From QHXQ01 sp045807745 (GTDB lineage Bacteria; Acidobacteriota; Blastocatellia; Pyrinomonadales; Pyrinomonadaceae): a stretch of DNA of 64,000 bases. The stretch covers positions 1 through 64,000 of the forward strand of contig JBJMGT010000043.1 in assembly GCA_045807745.1 (NCBI GenBank), read 5' to 3'. A program made the translations under genes and the position numbers. Below, piece after piece: positions 25,046 to 35,300 of the stretch (position 1 is its first letter; every line of letters begins with the position of its first letter). The notes under the pieces were generated by a model. That model had not been told where the DNA came from. It worked only from the letters and a program-made list of their open reading frames with translations, and ran no database searches.

Positions 25046-25285
25046 ATGGCCGAGATCGAGAACAACACTAATATCACATACGAAGTGCGCGTGACGCCCG
25101 GCCGGGCGGGCACTGATCCGAACGCGCCCGACTGGCAGGTGTGCGAGTTGGAAAATGGCGAGCTACTGGACACGGCCGACATCTACGACAACCTGACGCT
25201 GGCCGAAGCGAACAACATCGCAGGGATGTGGACGCGCAAGAAAGAAGAAGCAGAGGCGGAAGCGGCGGGCGGCAGCAGCGAGTAA
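25046..25285 (+). CDS. Small acidic protein of unknown function
   Basis: A 79-residue protein. The ATG at 25046 has AAGGGA about 11 bases upstream and begins the only conserved-looking part (MAEIENNTNITYEVRVTPGR); longer frames upstream are arginine-rich artefacts. It ends in a lysine/glutamate-rich helix (TRKKEEAEAEAAGG). It has no signal peptide. I recognise no family. Confidence 0.6.
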   Translation: MAEIENNTNITYEVRVTPGRAGTDPNAPDWQVCELENGELLDTADIYDNLTLAEANNIAGMWTRKKEEAEAEAAGGSSE

Positions 25286-25525
25286 GGCGCGCTGAAGATC
25301 GCGGGTGCGCAATCGGCGCGGGGTGTGGGCTGATTGCGCGCGCCGCCGATCTTAATCGCCGCACTCGCGGCTGCGCCAAGCATCCTCTCACACGCCACCA
25401 CGCATCGCAGAGAAGCATACGGCACGCCGCGCGGTGTCTGACCCGATCCGAAGGGCCAGTCCGCCGCACTGTGGGCGTCTCGTTCCTGCTGCGAACCGTC
25501 AGCTACTCAGTTTTTAGCCTGCGAG

Positions 25526-27352
25526 GTGGTGATGATGCTTGCCAGACTGTCAACCCTCAGCCTTCTGTCGCTCGCACTCCTGATGCCATACGCGCAGGCA
25601 CAAAAGGTAACGCGCAAAGGGCCCAATCAGCGCGTTGAGCCGCCCAAGATTGACAAGGAGCTTGAGCGCAAGGCGACCACGCTGCTCGACGAGGTGGCCG
25701 ACGAGGCGCAGGGGCTAAAGCTCCCTGAGAACCGAGTCCGCGTGCAGTTGTTCTTGGCCGACCTCTTGTGGCCGCGCGACGAGACACGCGCACGCGCCGT
25801 CATCCGCGCCGCCACGACCAACCTCGCCGCCGTTGTCGGCAGCATCCAGAGCGACGACCCGCAGTACTACAACCTCATCAACACGCCCATGCAGTTGCGC
25901 CAGCAGATGCTTCAGCTCCTCGTCCAGCGCGACCCCAAGCTCGCGCTCGAAGCCTTGCGCGCCACGCGGCTTGCGCCGCCACCCCAACAGCCCGGCGCAA
26001 ACTACGTGCAGCCTGATCAGGAGTTGGTCATCGAACTGAGCGTCGCCGAGCAGATCGCCGCCGCCGACCCGCAACAGGCTTTGCAACTCGCGGAAGAGAG
26101 CTTGAGCAAAGGTGTCTCTTACAACCTGAGCAGCGTTATCGAGCGACTGCGGCAGAAGGACGCTAAGCTGGCCGATCAACTCGCGGGCGAGGTCATACAG
26201 CAACTGCACGCCGCCGACTTCATGCGCGATTCCGGCGCGACCAACGTCGCCGCTTACCTGTTGCAAGCGACCCAACCCGCCGCATCAGGCGGCAACAGTC
26301 AACAGATGATCACCGAACTGCCTAATCCGCGCCAACTGCACGTCAGCGAACAGGCGCGCCGCGAGTTGCTCAACACGATGGTGCGGGCGGCGCTCAATCC
26401 GGCTGCGCAGCGCCAGTCGGGCAATATGTATGGTCTCGTCTCGGCGTTGCAGCAAGCGCTCCCGGAGGTGGAGCATTACGCGCCCGCCCAAGTTCCGGCG
26501 CTGCGCCGCCAACTGTCTGCGTTCGAGCAGACGATGAATCCGCAGGCCGCACTGTGGCGGCGCTATCAGCCGTTGATGAACGAAGGCTCGCTCGACGCCT
26601 TGCTCGAAGCCGCTGCCAGCGCCCCGCCCGAAATCCGCAACCAACTCTACCAAGCGGCAGTCAATCGCGCCTACGGCGAAGGCGGTCTCGAACGCGCCCG
26701 CGACATCATCAACGCGCACATCGAGAATCAGCAACAGCGCACGCAGATGTTGCGCGACCTAGATCAGCGCACGCTCTGGGAAGCGGCCCAGCGCGGCGAC
26801 GTGGAACAGGCGACGCGCCTACTCGAACGCATCCCGGCGGTCAACGAACGGGTGAACGCTATGCTCAATCTGGCGCGCGTGGTCGTTAGTAAAGGACAGA
26901 CGCAGACGGCGCAGCGGCTCGTGGACGAAGCAGCCGCATTGGTCAGCGGGCGCGCGCAGAACATGGAACAGTTCGCCGCCCAGCTACAGGTCGCGCAAGC
27001 CTACACGTGGGTTGCGCCCGCGCGCGCCTTCGAGATCGTCGAAGCGCGCATCGAGCAACTCAATGAACTCATCAGCGCGGCCGCCGTCGTTGACGGCTTC
27101 GGGCAGCAGCAGTTCGAGCAGGACGAGTTGCGTTTGCAGGGCGGCTACATGTGGAACGCGCTCATAGACCAATGCAGCAACACGCTGGCCGAACTGGCCC
27201 GCGTGGACTTCGAGCGCGCACGCGCCGCCGCCGACAAGTTCCAACACCTCGAAGCGCGCCTGCCCGCGCGCCTCGCCATCGCCCGCGCCGTCCTCATGCC
27301 CCAGTCGCCGCCCGGCGCAGAGGGGCTTTATGTCCGTGAGGGGGGGCATTGA
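25526..27352 (+). CDS. Large secreted alpha-helical repeat protein of unknown function
   Basis: A 608-residue protein with a signal peptide (MLARLSTLSLLSLALLMPYA, then QAQ). Two ATG codons one residue apart can serve as the start, after GAGGTGG. The mature protein is almost wholly helical and rich in alanine, glutamine and arginine (LLQATQPAAS, QRGDVEQATRLLERIP, ARARAAADKFQHLEARLPAR), consistent with an alpha-solenoid of TPR-like helices. No catalytic motif is visible. The neighbour on the other side is convergent, so it is probably monocistronic. Confidence 0.75.
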   Translation: MVMMLARLSTLSLLSLALLMPYAQAQKVTRKGPNQRVEPPKIDKELERKATTLLDEVADEAQGLKLPENRVRVQLFLADLLWPRDETRARAVIRAATTNLAAVVGSIQSDDPQYYNLINTPMQLRQQMLQLLVQRDPKLALEALRATRLAPPPQQPGANYVQPDQELVIELSVAEQIAAADPQQALQLAEESLSKGVSYNLSSVIERLRQKDAKLADQLAGEVIQQLHAADFMRDSGATNVAAYLLQATQPAASGGNSQQMITELPNPRQLHVSEQARRELLNTMVRAALNPAAQRQSGNMYGLVSALQQALPEVEHYAPAQVPALRRQLSAFEQTMNPQAALWRRYQPLMNEGSLDALLEAAASAPPEIRNQLYQAAVNRAYGEGGLERARDIINAHIENQQQRTQMLRDLDQRTLWEAAQRGDVEQATRLLERIPAVNERVNAMLNLARVVVSKGQTQTAQRLVDEAAALVSGRAQNMEQFAAQLQVAQAYTWVAPARAFEIVEARIEQLNELISAAAVVDGFGQQQFEQDELRLQGGYMWNALIDQCSNTLAELARVDFERARAAADKFQHLEARLPARLAIARAVLMPQSPPGAEGLYVREGGH

Positions 27353-27380
27353 TTAAGCGGGCCGTGTTAAATCTGATCTG

Positions 27381-28124
27381 CTATTGCGCGCTGAAGACGA
27401 GGAAGTAGTCCATCCGGTCAGGCTTGACGAAATCATACTGCGCCTTGAGCGTATAACCTGCGCGCGCCAACTCTTTGATGACCACGGGCGCATCCAACCC
27501 ATGGTCGTCGCCTTGCCCGTTGCGGTCGATGATGCCGACGAGCGCGCCCGGCCGTAGCGCGGCCCGCAGGCTACGCATTAGCCGGACGGGCTGCGCGATC
27601 TCGTGATAGGTCTTGAGCAAGAGCACCGCGTCCACGCTCGTCGCGGGCAGGACGGGATCGTCCGCGCGGCCGAGCACGGTGCGTATGTTCGTCAACTTCT
27701 CTTCAGTCGCGCGCGCGGCGATGTGCTTCAGGTAGTCCTGATTGATCTCGACTGCATAGACCGCGCCCGTCGGACCGACGCGCCGCGCCGCCCGCACTGT
27801 GAACCAACCCGAACCCGCGCCGATGTCCGCGACATTTGTGCCTTCCTTAATCTGCAACACATCCAGCACCCGTTCAACTTGTAATCTTTCGGCGCGCTGC
27901 GGGTCTTCAAAGATCGAGAGGTCGCCTGTGTAAGGCTCGCTCACGGGGCGGTCGAGCTTATCAGCGTCGGGGCGCGGAGCTTGCTGTTTTGTAACCGGCG
28001 GTGACTGCTGCTGCGCATGTCGCTTCGTGTGTTGCACGGCGAACGCGCCGCCCAGCAGGCTTAAGACTATGAATGAACCGAGTAGGATATTCAGTAGCAC
28101 TGAGCGCGGGCGTAGCAAGATCAT
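27381..28124 (-). CDS. Membrane-anchored class I SAM-dependent methyltransferase
   Basis: A 247-residue protein. An N-terminal hydrophobic helix (LNILLGSFIVLSLLGGAFAV) acts as a signal anchor. A Q/P-rich linker leads to a methyltransferase domain from about residue 85: motif I is VADIGAGSGWFTV, an acidic loop follows (YAVEINQDYL), and motif IV is VDAVLLLKTYHEI. The catalytic domain would face the periplasm if the anchor is N-in, which is odd for a SAM enzyme. Alternatively the protein may be a lipoprotein-like SAM-binding protein without activity. It ends convergently to the 25526 gene and follows selD on the same strand, 27 bases away. Confidence 0.85.
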   Translation of the reverse strand: MILLRPRSVLLNILLGSFIVLSLLGGAFAVQHTKRHAQQQSPPVTKQQAPRPDADKLDRPVSEPYTGDLSIFEDPQRAERLQVERVLDVLQIKEGTNVADIGAGSGWFTVRAARRVGPTGAVYAVEINQDYLKHIAARATEEKLTNIRTVLGRADDPVLPATSVDAVLLLKTYHEIAQPVRLMRSLRAALRPGALVGIIDRNGQGDDHGLDAPVVIKELARAGYTLKAQYDFVKPDRMDYFLVFSAQ

Positions 28125-28151
28125 ATATCTCCCTCAACTTTGAGTGTCGGC

Positions 28152-29180
28152 TCAGTAGACGACGATGGCATGGGCCGCGCGCGTTGTAGCACGACCGATC
28201 ACGGCCGCGTCCGCGTAGCGTTCATGCAGGCGTGCGAGCAGCGCGTCGGCGCGCGCGGGCGCAATAGAGATTAACAAGCCGCCGGCCGTCTGTGGATCGA
28301 AGAGCAAGCTGGCGAGCGTCGGGCTGACGGTTTCGCTCAAGCGCACGTCGGCGCCGACGTATTCCCGATTGGTCTTATCGCCGCTCGTCAACAACCCTTG
28401 CGCGGCTAGTTCTAGCGCGCCCGGAATCAAGGGCACGCGCGCCGCTTCAAGTTCAAGCGTCACACTGCTCGCGCGCGCCAACTCCCACGCATGCCCCATG
28501 AGCGCGAAGCCGGTCACGTCCGTCGCCGCGCGCGCGCCAAACTCCTGCATCGCCGCGGCCGCTTCACGCCCCGCGAGCAGCATTGTATCTAGCGATGCCT
28601 GCATGACTTCGGGTGCGGCCGCGGCGCGTTTGATGCCGGTCGAGATGACGCCCGTGCCGATGGGCTTCGTCAGAATAATTACGTCGCCGACTTGCGCGCC
28701 GCGATTGGTGATGATGCGTTGCGGGTGGATCGTGCCGGTGACGGCATAGCCAAACATGATCTGCTGATCGTCCACGCTGTGCCCGCCGACGAGCGCAACG
28801 CCGTGCGCGGTCAACACGTCCAAGCCGCCGCGCATGATGTCGGCGAGGATGGCAAAGTCCAGACCCTTTTTCGGGAAGCATGTGATCGCAAGAGCGGTGA
28901 TGGGCGTGCCGCCCATGGCCCACACGTCGTTGATCGAGTTGAGCGCGGCGATGCGGCCGTAGTCGTAAGGGTCGTCCACGATGGGCGTAAAAAAATCTAC
29001 GGTCTGCACGAGCGCGAGGTCGTCGTTGAGCAGATACACGCCGGCATCGTCCGCCGTCTCGATGCCGACCAGCAGATTGGGGTGCTGTGGAATGTGTAGT
29101 CCGCCCAGCACGTGGGCGAGTTCGCGCGGTGCGAGCTTAGCCGCTCAACCGGCACACGCGACCATCTCGGTCAGACGCAT
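28152..29180 (-). CDS. selD: Selenide, water dikinase (selenophosphate synthetase), Sec-containing
   Basis: The gene reads MRLTEMVACAG-U-AAK from an ATG at 29180, with an in-frame UGA at codon 12 (29145-29147) in the catalytic CAGU/CAGC position. This is followed by LAPRELAHVLGGLHIPQHPN and the full SelD domain (ETADDAGVYLL, NSINDVWAMGG, GGHSVDD, DPQTAGGLL). SelD makes selenophosphate from selenide and ATP for Sec-tRNA and for tRNA 2-selenouridine. With UGA read as Sec the length is about 342 residues, the family norm. A conventional call would start at 29111 and lose the active site. A Sec-type SelD implies SelA, SelB and tRNA-Sec elsewhere in the genome. Confidence 0.95.
29101..29144 (-). 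promoter_or_regulatory. Candidate bacterial SECIS region of selD
   Basis: Downstream of the UGA the mRNA can form CCGCCCA-type pairing: CGCCCA and TGGGCG flank the five-base loop CGUGC, about 24 bases after the UGA. A G-U in the apical loop within about 40 bases of UGA fits bacterial SECIS elements, but the structure is not calculated. Confidence 0.45.
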
Positions 29181-29269
29181 TCAGCACCTCCTTTAAAGTT
29201 GGGCTTAGCTTAACAGCGTCAATCGACGCCGGCCAAATTGTTGATTGAGTTTGTCGCTGGGCCGGATTT

Positions 29270-29348
29270 AACACAGAGGCACAGAGAGCACATAGAGCAC
29301 ACGGAGAAAAACTCTGTGCCCTCTGTGCTGCCTCTGTGTCTCTGTGTT
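29270..29348. repeat. Heptamer-type inverted repeat (ACACAGAG family)
   Basis: Degenerate CACAGAG heptamers (AACACAGAGGCACAGAGAGC) are followed after about 20 bases by their complement (GCCTCTGTGTCTCTGTGTT). The result is a long imperfect hairpin behind the 3' end of the alpha-2-macroglobulin gene. It could end transcription or be a mobile repeat. Confidence 0.8.
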
Positions 29349-29386
29349 GAAATTAGTGCGCGCCTCATGCAGTTCGCGCAGCAGCC

Positions 29387-32300
29387 CTATTGCTTAGCCT
29401 GCTCCACCCGCGCCCGTTCAATCACATTGAAGCGCGTCGGCGCGAGCACGGCACGCGCCTCCGGGTTGTAATAGTCGTAGAGCAGGGACGGCGCGGTCTC
29501 GGCCTTGAGGCCGTAGCGCGGGCGGAAGGTGAAAGTGAAGCGCGTGCCGCCTGCGCGCGGCCAGAGATAAGCGACGAGGCGATCCGGCAGCACGTCGTAG
29601 CTACTAAACTCCCAACCCGACTCTTTCAACGCGCGTTCGAGCGACGCGCGATCAACATCCGCGCCGGGCGGCAAGCCGACCTCCGCGAGTATCATCCCGT
29701 AACCGTGAAAACCGATACGCTCGGCCTCGACGCGACAAGCAATCTCTTCGCCCGCGCCCGCGCTCGTCTTGTCGAAGCTGACTTTGAGCCGTAATGCGCT
29801 CGCCGCCTCCGGCGTGGCGTGGTGCGTCGCCTCACCCGCAGGCTTCGACCAAGGCACGTAGTAGGTCGTGACCACTTGCGCGAATGCTTTACGCGTGCCA
29901 TGTGTGCGTTTGATCTCCACGCGGTTTTGGCCCGGCGCGACGAAGCGCGTGAGGTCTAAGGTCAGCGGACTGTCGAGTCGCTCGTCTGTGGGCAGTTCGA
30001 TTGTGCCGGCGCGCTGAGCGTTGACAAAGACTTCGGCCGGTTCGGTGGCGGGGCGCGACGCGGAGACGACGTTGGTGTTTTTCATCTCCGCGTCGCGCGC
30101 GGGGGAGAGCGCCACGAGGGCATCGAGCACGTTGACGGTCGCCTGTGTCGAGAGCCAGACGCCCTGAGCGTCTTTGTTGCGCAGGAGAAAGAGCAATCCG
30201 CGATCAGTTAATTGCGCATCCGTGTTCGTCTGCATGAGTGCTTGCACGGCGAGCGCGGTCGTTTCGATGCGACCGGCGAGACCCCAGCCGTAGAAGGGCG
30301 TGTTGGTTTCAAGCGCCCAGTAAGCGCTGCCGGCTTCGTCCTTTGCAAGCGCACGCAGGCGCTCGGTGGCTTTGGCGATGTTGGCGGGCGGTGCGCCAGC
30401 ATCGATGGCCGCGAGCGTGTAAGCGGCGATGAAGTAAGGCTCGTCGATCTCTGTGACGTGTGGCGCAAGATAGTCGAGCGCGCGTTGCAGGGCCGGCGGC
30501 TGCGGCGCGCGCGCCGGGTCTTTGCTGGTGGTTTGGGCCGGCGTGGGCGTGGGTTGTTGTGCTTGTGCTTTGCTGTCTTGCGGCGCTTCGTCTCTGTGGC
30601 GTGCGAGCACGCGGGCAATGTAAGCCGTGAGCAAGAGCGTGCGGCGGCCCGGCTGCTGCTTGTCCCATTCATAAGCAAGCCAACTGCCATCCCGTTGTTG
30701 CTGGCCGACGAGCCACGTGCGCGCGGCTTGCAACACGTCGTCGTCAACTTCGATCAACTCATGCGCGTCTTCGAGGAAACGCATGGCGTAAGCGGTGAGC
30801 GCGAGGTCTGCTTCGCCGCGCCCCCAATAGGAGAAGCCGCCGCCGGGCGCACGATAAGAGAGCAGGCGTTCGTAACCCGCGCGCAGATATTTTTTCGCTT
30901 TAACGCCGACGGGCGGGAGCGGTGCATCGTCGCCGTGCAGACGCCGGTAGTGCCGCAGGACGAGCAGACTCGGATAGGTCGAAGAGATCGTCTGTTCGGC
31001 GCAGCCGTGCGGGCGCGTCATGATCGCTTCGACGCTCTCGATCACGTGCGTCATCAAATTCGGATAGACCTTCAACTCGGCGCGCGCCGAACGCGGGATC
31101 ATGTTCGCGGGCACGTTCGTCTCAATGAGGCCAGCCGTGTCGAACAACTGCATACTCGACTGCGCGATCTCTTCGCCGTCCGGGTGCACGTTGACGGGTT
31201 TCTCAATCGCGTCGCTTGCATCTGCACCAATGGCGGTGACGCGTTGCTTGCCGTCCTTGACGGATGAGATGGCGCGGAAGCCGAATAGCTCGCGCGCGGC
31301 GTCGCCCGCCGGCACTTCGGCGCGCCGCTCAGGCGCGGTGAGCAGCGTGAACCAGTCGGCGGGTTTGATGCGCACGCTCACTTGCTGTGCGTGAGCTAAG
31401 TAGTTGCGCAATACGACGGGCAGCATGATCTCGTCGCCTTCGGTTAAGACGCGCGGCGGATCGTGTTCGATGAAGAAGGGTTGAAAGGCGCGTATCTCAC
31501 GCTCCGTCGCGCCGACCTCGCCGGTCTCGGTCGAGCCGAAAACGGACAGCTTCCACGTCGTGATGTTGTCAGCCAACTTGAAATCGACTTGCGCGCGGCC
31601 CGTGCGATCGGTCTCAAGCGATGGTTGCCAGAGCAGCGTCTCGGGAAAATACTCGCGCAGACGCGGCGTCGCAGTCTGCTCTGAGTCCGACGAGGTTGCG
31701 CCGGGCCGCAGCAGCAGCAGCTTGCGCGCGTTCCGCTCCGCCAACGGCAGATCAATCACTTGCCGGCTGACGATTGCCCCGACGGACGCGGTGCTAGTGT
31801 TTAAAAGACCTGCGTTGCCGGCCGTGACCTCGACAGTCTCAGCAATATTGCCGACCTCAAGCATGGCGTTAATCTGCGTCAGGCTAGACGAGCGCACAGG
31901 TACGTTGACGATGACCGCGTCTTTGAAGCCGCTTGAGGAAAAACGCACGTCATAGAAACCGGCCGGCAAGTTGCGCAGTAAGAACTTGCCGTCGTCGTCG
32001 CTCGTGGCGCGGAAGACCGTGGCGGTGAGCTTGTGCGTGGCCTCGATGGTCGCGCCGGGGACGACCGCGCCGTTCGGATCGGTAACCGTGCCGGTGAGCG
32101 CGCCGCTCGCGCCGCGAAACTGCACGGGCGTAGTCACAAGGCGCGGCGTCTTGTCTTGCGCGGCTTGCTCGGTGATGATGCGCCAGAAGGTAGCCACGTC
32201 GAAATCGTCCCACGTGCCTTCCTGGCCATCGGGGCCGGCACTGCGCAAGTCTATGTGCTTGACGCTCTGCGTGACGGGCGTGATCTCCGTCTTATCTTTC

Positions 32301-35300
32301 AACTGCTCGCCGTACTGCGCATAGGTCTGCACGCTGACGCGGTCGGCGTAGCGCGCGTCCTGCCGGAAGGTGACGTAGAAGGGATGACCCCACGGATCGG
32401 CTAGTATGTTCACAGACTCACCAGCCCGCGCGAGCGCTGCATCGAACTCTGTGCGGTCTTGCGGGAAACGCGCGGTCGCCGCGTAATAGCGCGCGAGGGC
32501 GGCGTCTAATTGCGCGCGCAAGTCCGTGCTGTAATCGATCTGCGCCGACCAGAGCCGGAAATCGTCCGACTTCGGATCGTTGTCGGCATTGAGCTTTTGA
32601 TCAGGCCCGCTGCTCTCGACGTTGACGAGGAACTTTGTGTTCGCAGCATCGAAGCGCAGACGATAAGGCTGCCCCCACGGATCGCGGAGCGCGTCGAAAT
32701 CAAGTCCCTCGCGCGTCAATTCGTTTTTGAGCGTCACCGCATCGCGAATGTAAGAGCCGGTGCGTGTGTGATAACGCGCGACGGCGCGGTTGATGGCTTC
32801 GCCGGTGAAACGAAAATAGGGCCGCGTAAGACGCAGCGCGGTGAAGTCGTCCGTCGTGTCGAAGCGTTTATCCGCGCCCGCGCTCAGGATGTCGAGCACG
32901 TCCGTTTCGCGCTCGACCGAGAAACGCGCACGGAAGGGCGTGCCCCAAGGATCGCGCAACGCGTCGAACTCGACGCCCCCGGCGAAGAGCAAGCGCCGCA
33001 GGCCCTGCTCGTTCGCTGGATAGACGGCCTGCGCCTTGTACTGTCCTTCGAGCGTCTGGCTGAGGGCGGCCAACTGCGCCGTCACCAGTTTATCAAAGAC
33101 CGCCTGTTCGTCCTTGACGAGTGCAAAGCCGCTAAACAATTTCGCGTCGATGCTGTCGGCGCGCAACAGCATCTCGGCGACGAGATCGAGACCGGCGGGC
33201 AGAGGCTTGGTTAGATCGATGTGATTCAGATCGCCGCGTGCGATGCCTGCGACCGAGTCCGTGCCGTGCCAGTAGCGATAGAGGTTGTAATAACTGTTTG
33301 CGCCGAACTCGCCATCGGTGCGGGCACGTTCCTCAACCGCCCGGTCGTAGATGACGATGCCAAGCGCGCTCGCCGCCGCGCGCCCGTCCGCACCGCGCAC
33401 GTGCACACTCGCATGCGCATCTTCGCCCGGCCGATACTTCTCCTTGTTCATCTGCACGTCGAGTTGCAGATCGCGGTTGCGTGGGAACAGCACTGTGCGC
33501 CAACCGGCCGCGTAGTCGTCGTCCGTCTCGTCGCGGTGGGCGAATGAGAAAGCGGCGATGGTGATCTCGTCGCGCATGTCCGGTGTGTAGGGCAGCATCA
33601 CCGTCGCGCGCCCGTCGTGCAACTCGATCAACTCGGAGCGCAAGACCACGTAGTCGCGCGCTACGTCCACGACCACTTTCAATTCCGGCACGTTGGCCGT
33701 GATCACAACTTTAACGGGTTCGCCCGGCCGGTACAGCGCCTTGTCCGTGTTGACGCGGACGACCGTTTCGTCCGTCGGGTAGAACTCTTCCGTGTGCCGC
33801 CCAGTCGATCCCTTCTCATCACGCGCCGCGAATTGCAACTCGACCCTGTTGTTATCTTGCTCACGACGCGGCGGCAGCATCAGCCCTGTGACCTTCGCCA
33901 CGCCGTATTGATTCGTCTGGACAGTCCGCAACGTGGCTTGTGCGCGCGTTGTACCCTGCGTTGTTTGCGCCTCGTCTGTCGCCGGCTTGCTGACCGCAAC
34001 TGTGCAAGTGGCGGGCGTGCCGTCGGCATAAGAGGTCGAGACGTAGAACTCGAACGGCAGATTGTTGGCCGGTCGTTCCTGACCTTCGATGACGTAGATG
34101 TGGATCGGCTCTCTGGTCAGGCGCAGGTCGAAGCGGCGCTGTTCGGTGCGGTTGGTCGTCGGGTCTGTGTAATAGGCGGCGTAAGTCAGATCGCGAAAGC
34201 GGTTGTAGCTCTCGTCGGCAAAATCTTTGTGATCATCAGCGAGCTTGACGTGCGCGACGAAGCGCCCCGCGTCGTCCGTGTCACCTTCATACTTATCGCC
34301 TTCATCCACGTCCCACTTCTGCTCGCGATAGTTCCAAGTGCGCTCGGTCTCGCGCACGACGCGCACGTGCCCGCGTTTGACCGGTTCGCCAAAGAGGTAG
34401 TCGGCGCGCACTTCAACGTCCGCGTCCTGAGTCGGCAAGTAATACGCCCGGTCGGGTTTGACGTTGACGACGAAGTTCGGTAGTTCATAACGGCTGATGC
34501 GCACGCTCGCGCTCGCATCAGAATCTTCATAGCCCCCGTCTTCGATCTCGACCTTTAGTTGATAGTCGCCGAGTCGCGTGTCATCGGGCAGGGGCCAGTC
34601 CACGCTGGCGACGCCGAAGCGCGAAGTCTTGAGCGGCGCGCGGAACACATCCGTACCCACCGGATCGCTGACGGTCAATAACGCTTCGGTGTCGGCGAGC
34701 GCGTGCTGCGCCGGGTCGAAGACGAGCGCGCGGACGTGCAAGGTCTGACCCGGTTGATAGAGCGGCTTATCGGTCGTGATCAGAATCTGTGCCCTGTGTG
34801 CGAACTCAATGTCGCTCTCGGCCGCTTGCGCGAAGTCGCCGCGTCGCGCCGTGATTTTAAGTTCGCCCTCGTCGTCATCAACCGCGCGCGGCACGGAGAA
34901 GTCGAGCAACGCATAGCCGTCCGCGTCCGTTAGCCCCGCGGCCTTTAGCACGACATCGTCGCCGTCCGCGCCGTCGAAGGTGAACGCGCCCGCGACGCGG
35001 ACACCGGTTGCGGGCTGGGCGGTGAGCGGATGCAACGCACGCACGCGGGCGCGCAAGGGTTGTCCTTCGCGCGCATTGCGCGGCGCAGCCACGTGCAACT
35101 CGAATATATCGGGCGCGCGCAGGCGACTGACGGAGACGATGCCTTCGGTCAACACGGGCGCATCCGCGCGGTTCGTCGCCTCCGTGATTTGATAGCGCAG
35201 GCGATACCACATCAGTAGCTTGCGCTCATCCTCTGTGAGTGTGTTGAGCAACGCGGGCGCGAGTGGCACGGTCAACGCGCTCGCGCCCGGTTTGATCTGT

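Noticed and set aside
28152..29111. selD starting at 29111
   Set aside because: This start would lose the catalytic CAG-U motif; the frame extends upstream through the UGA to an ATG at 29180.
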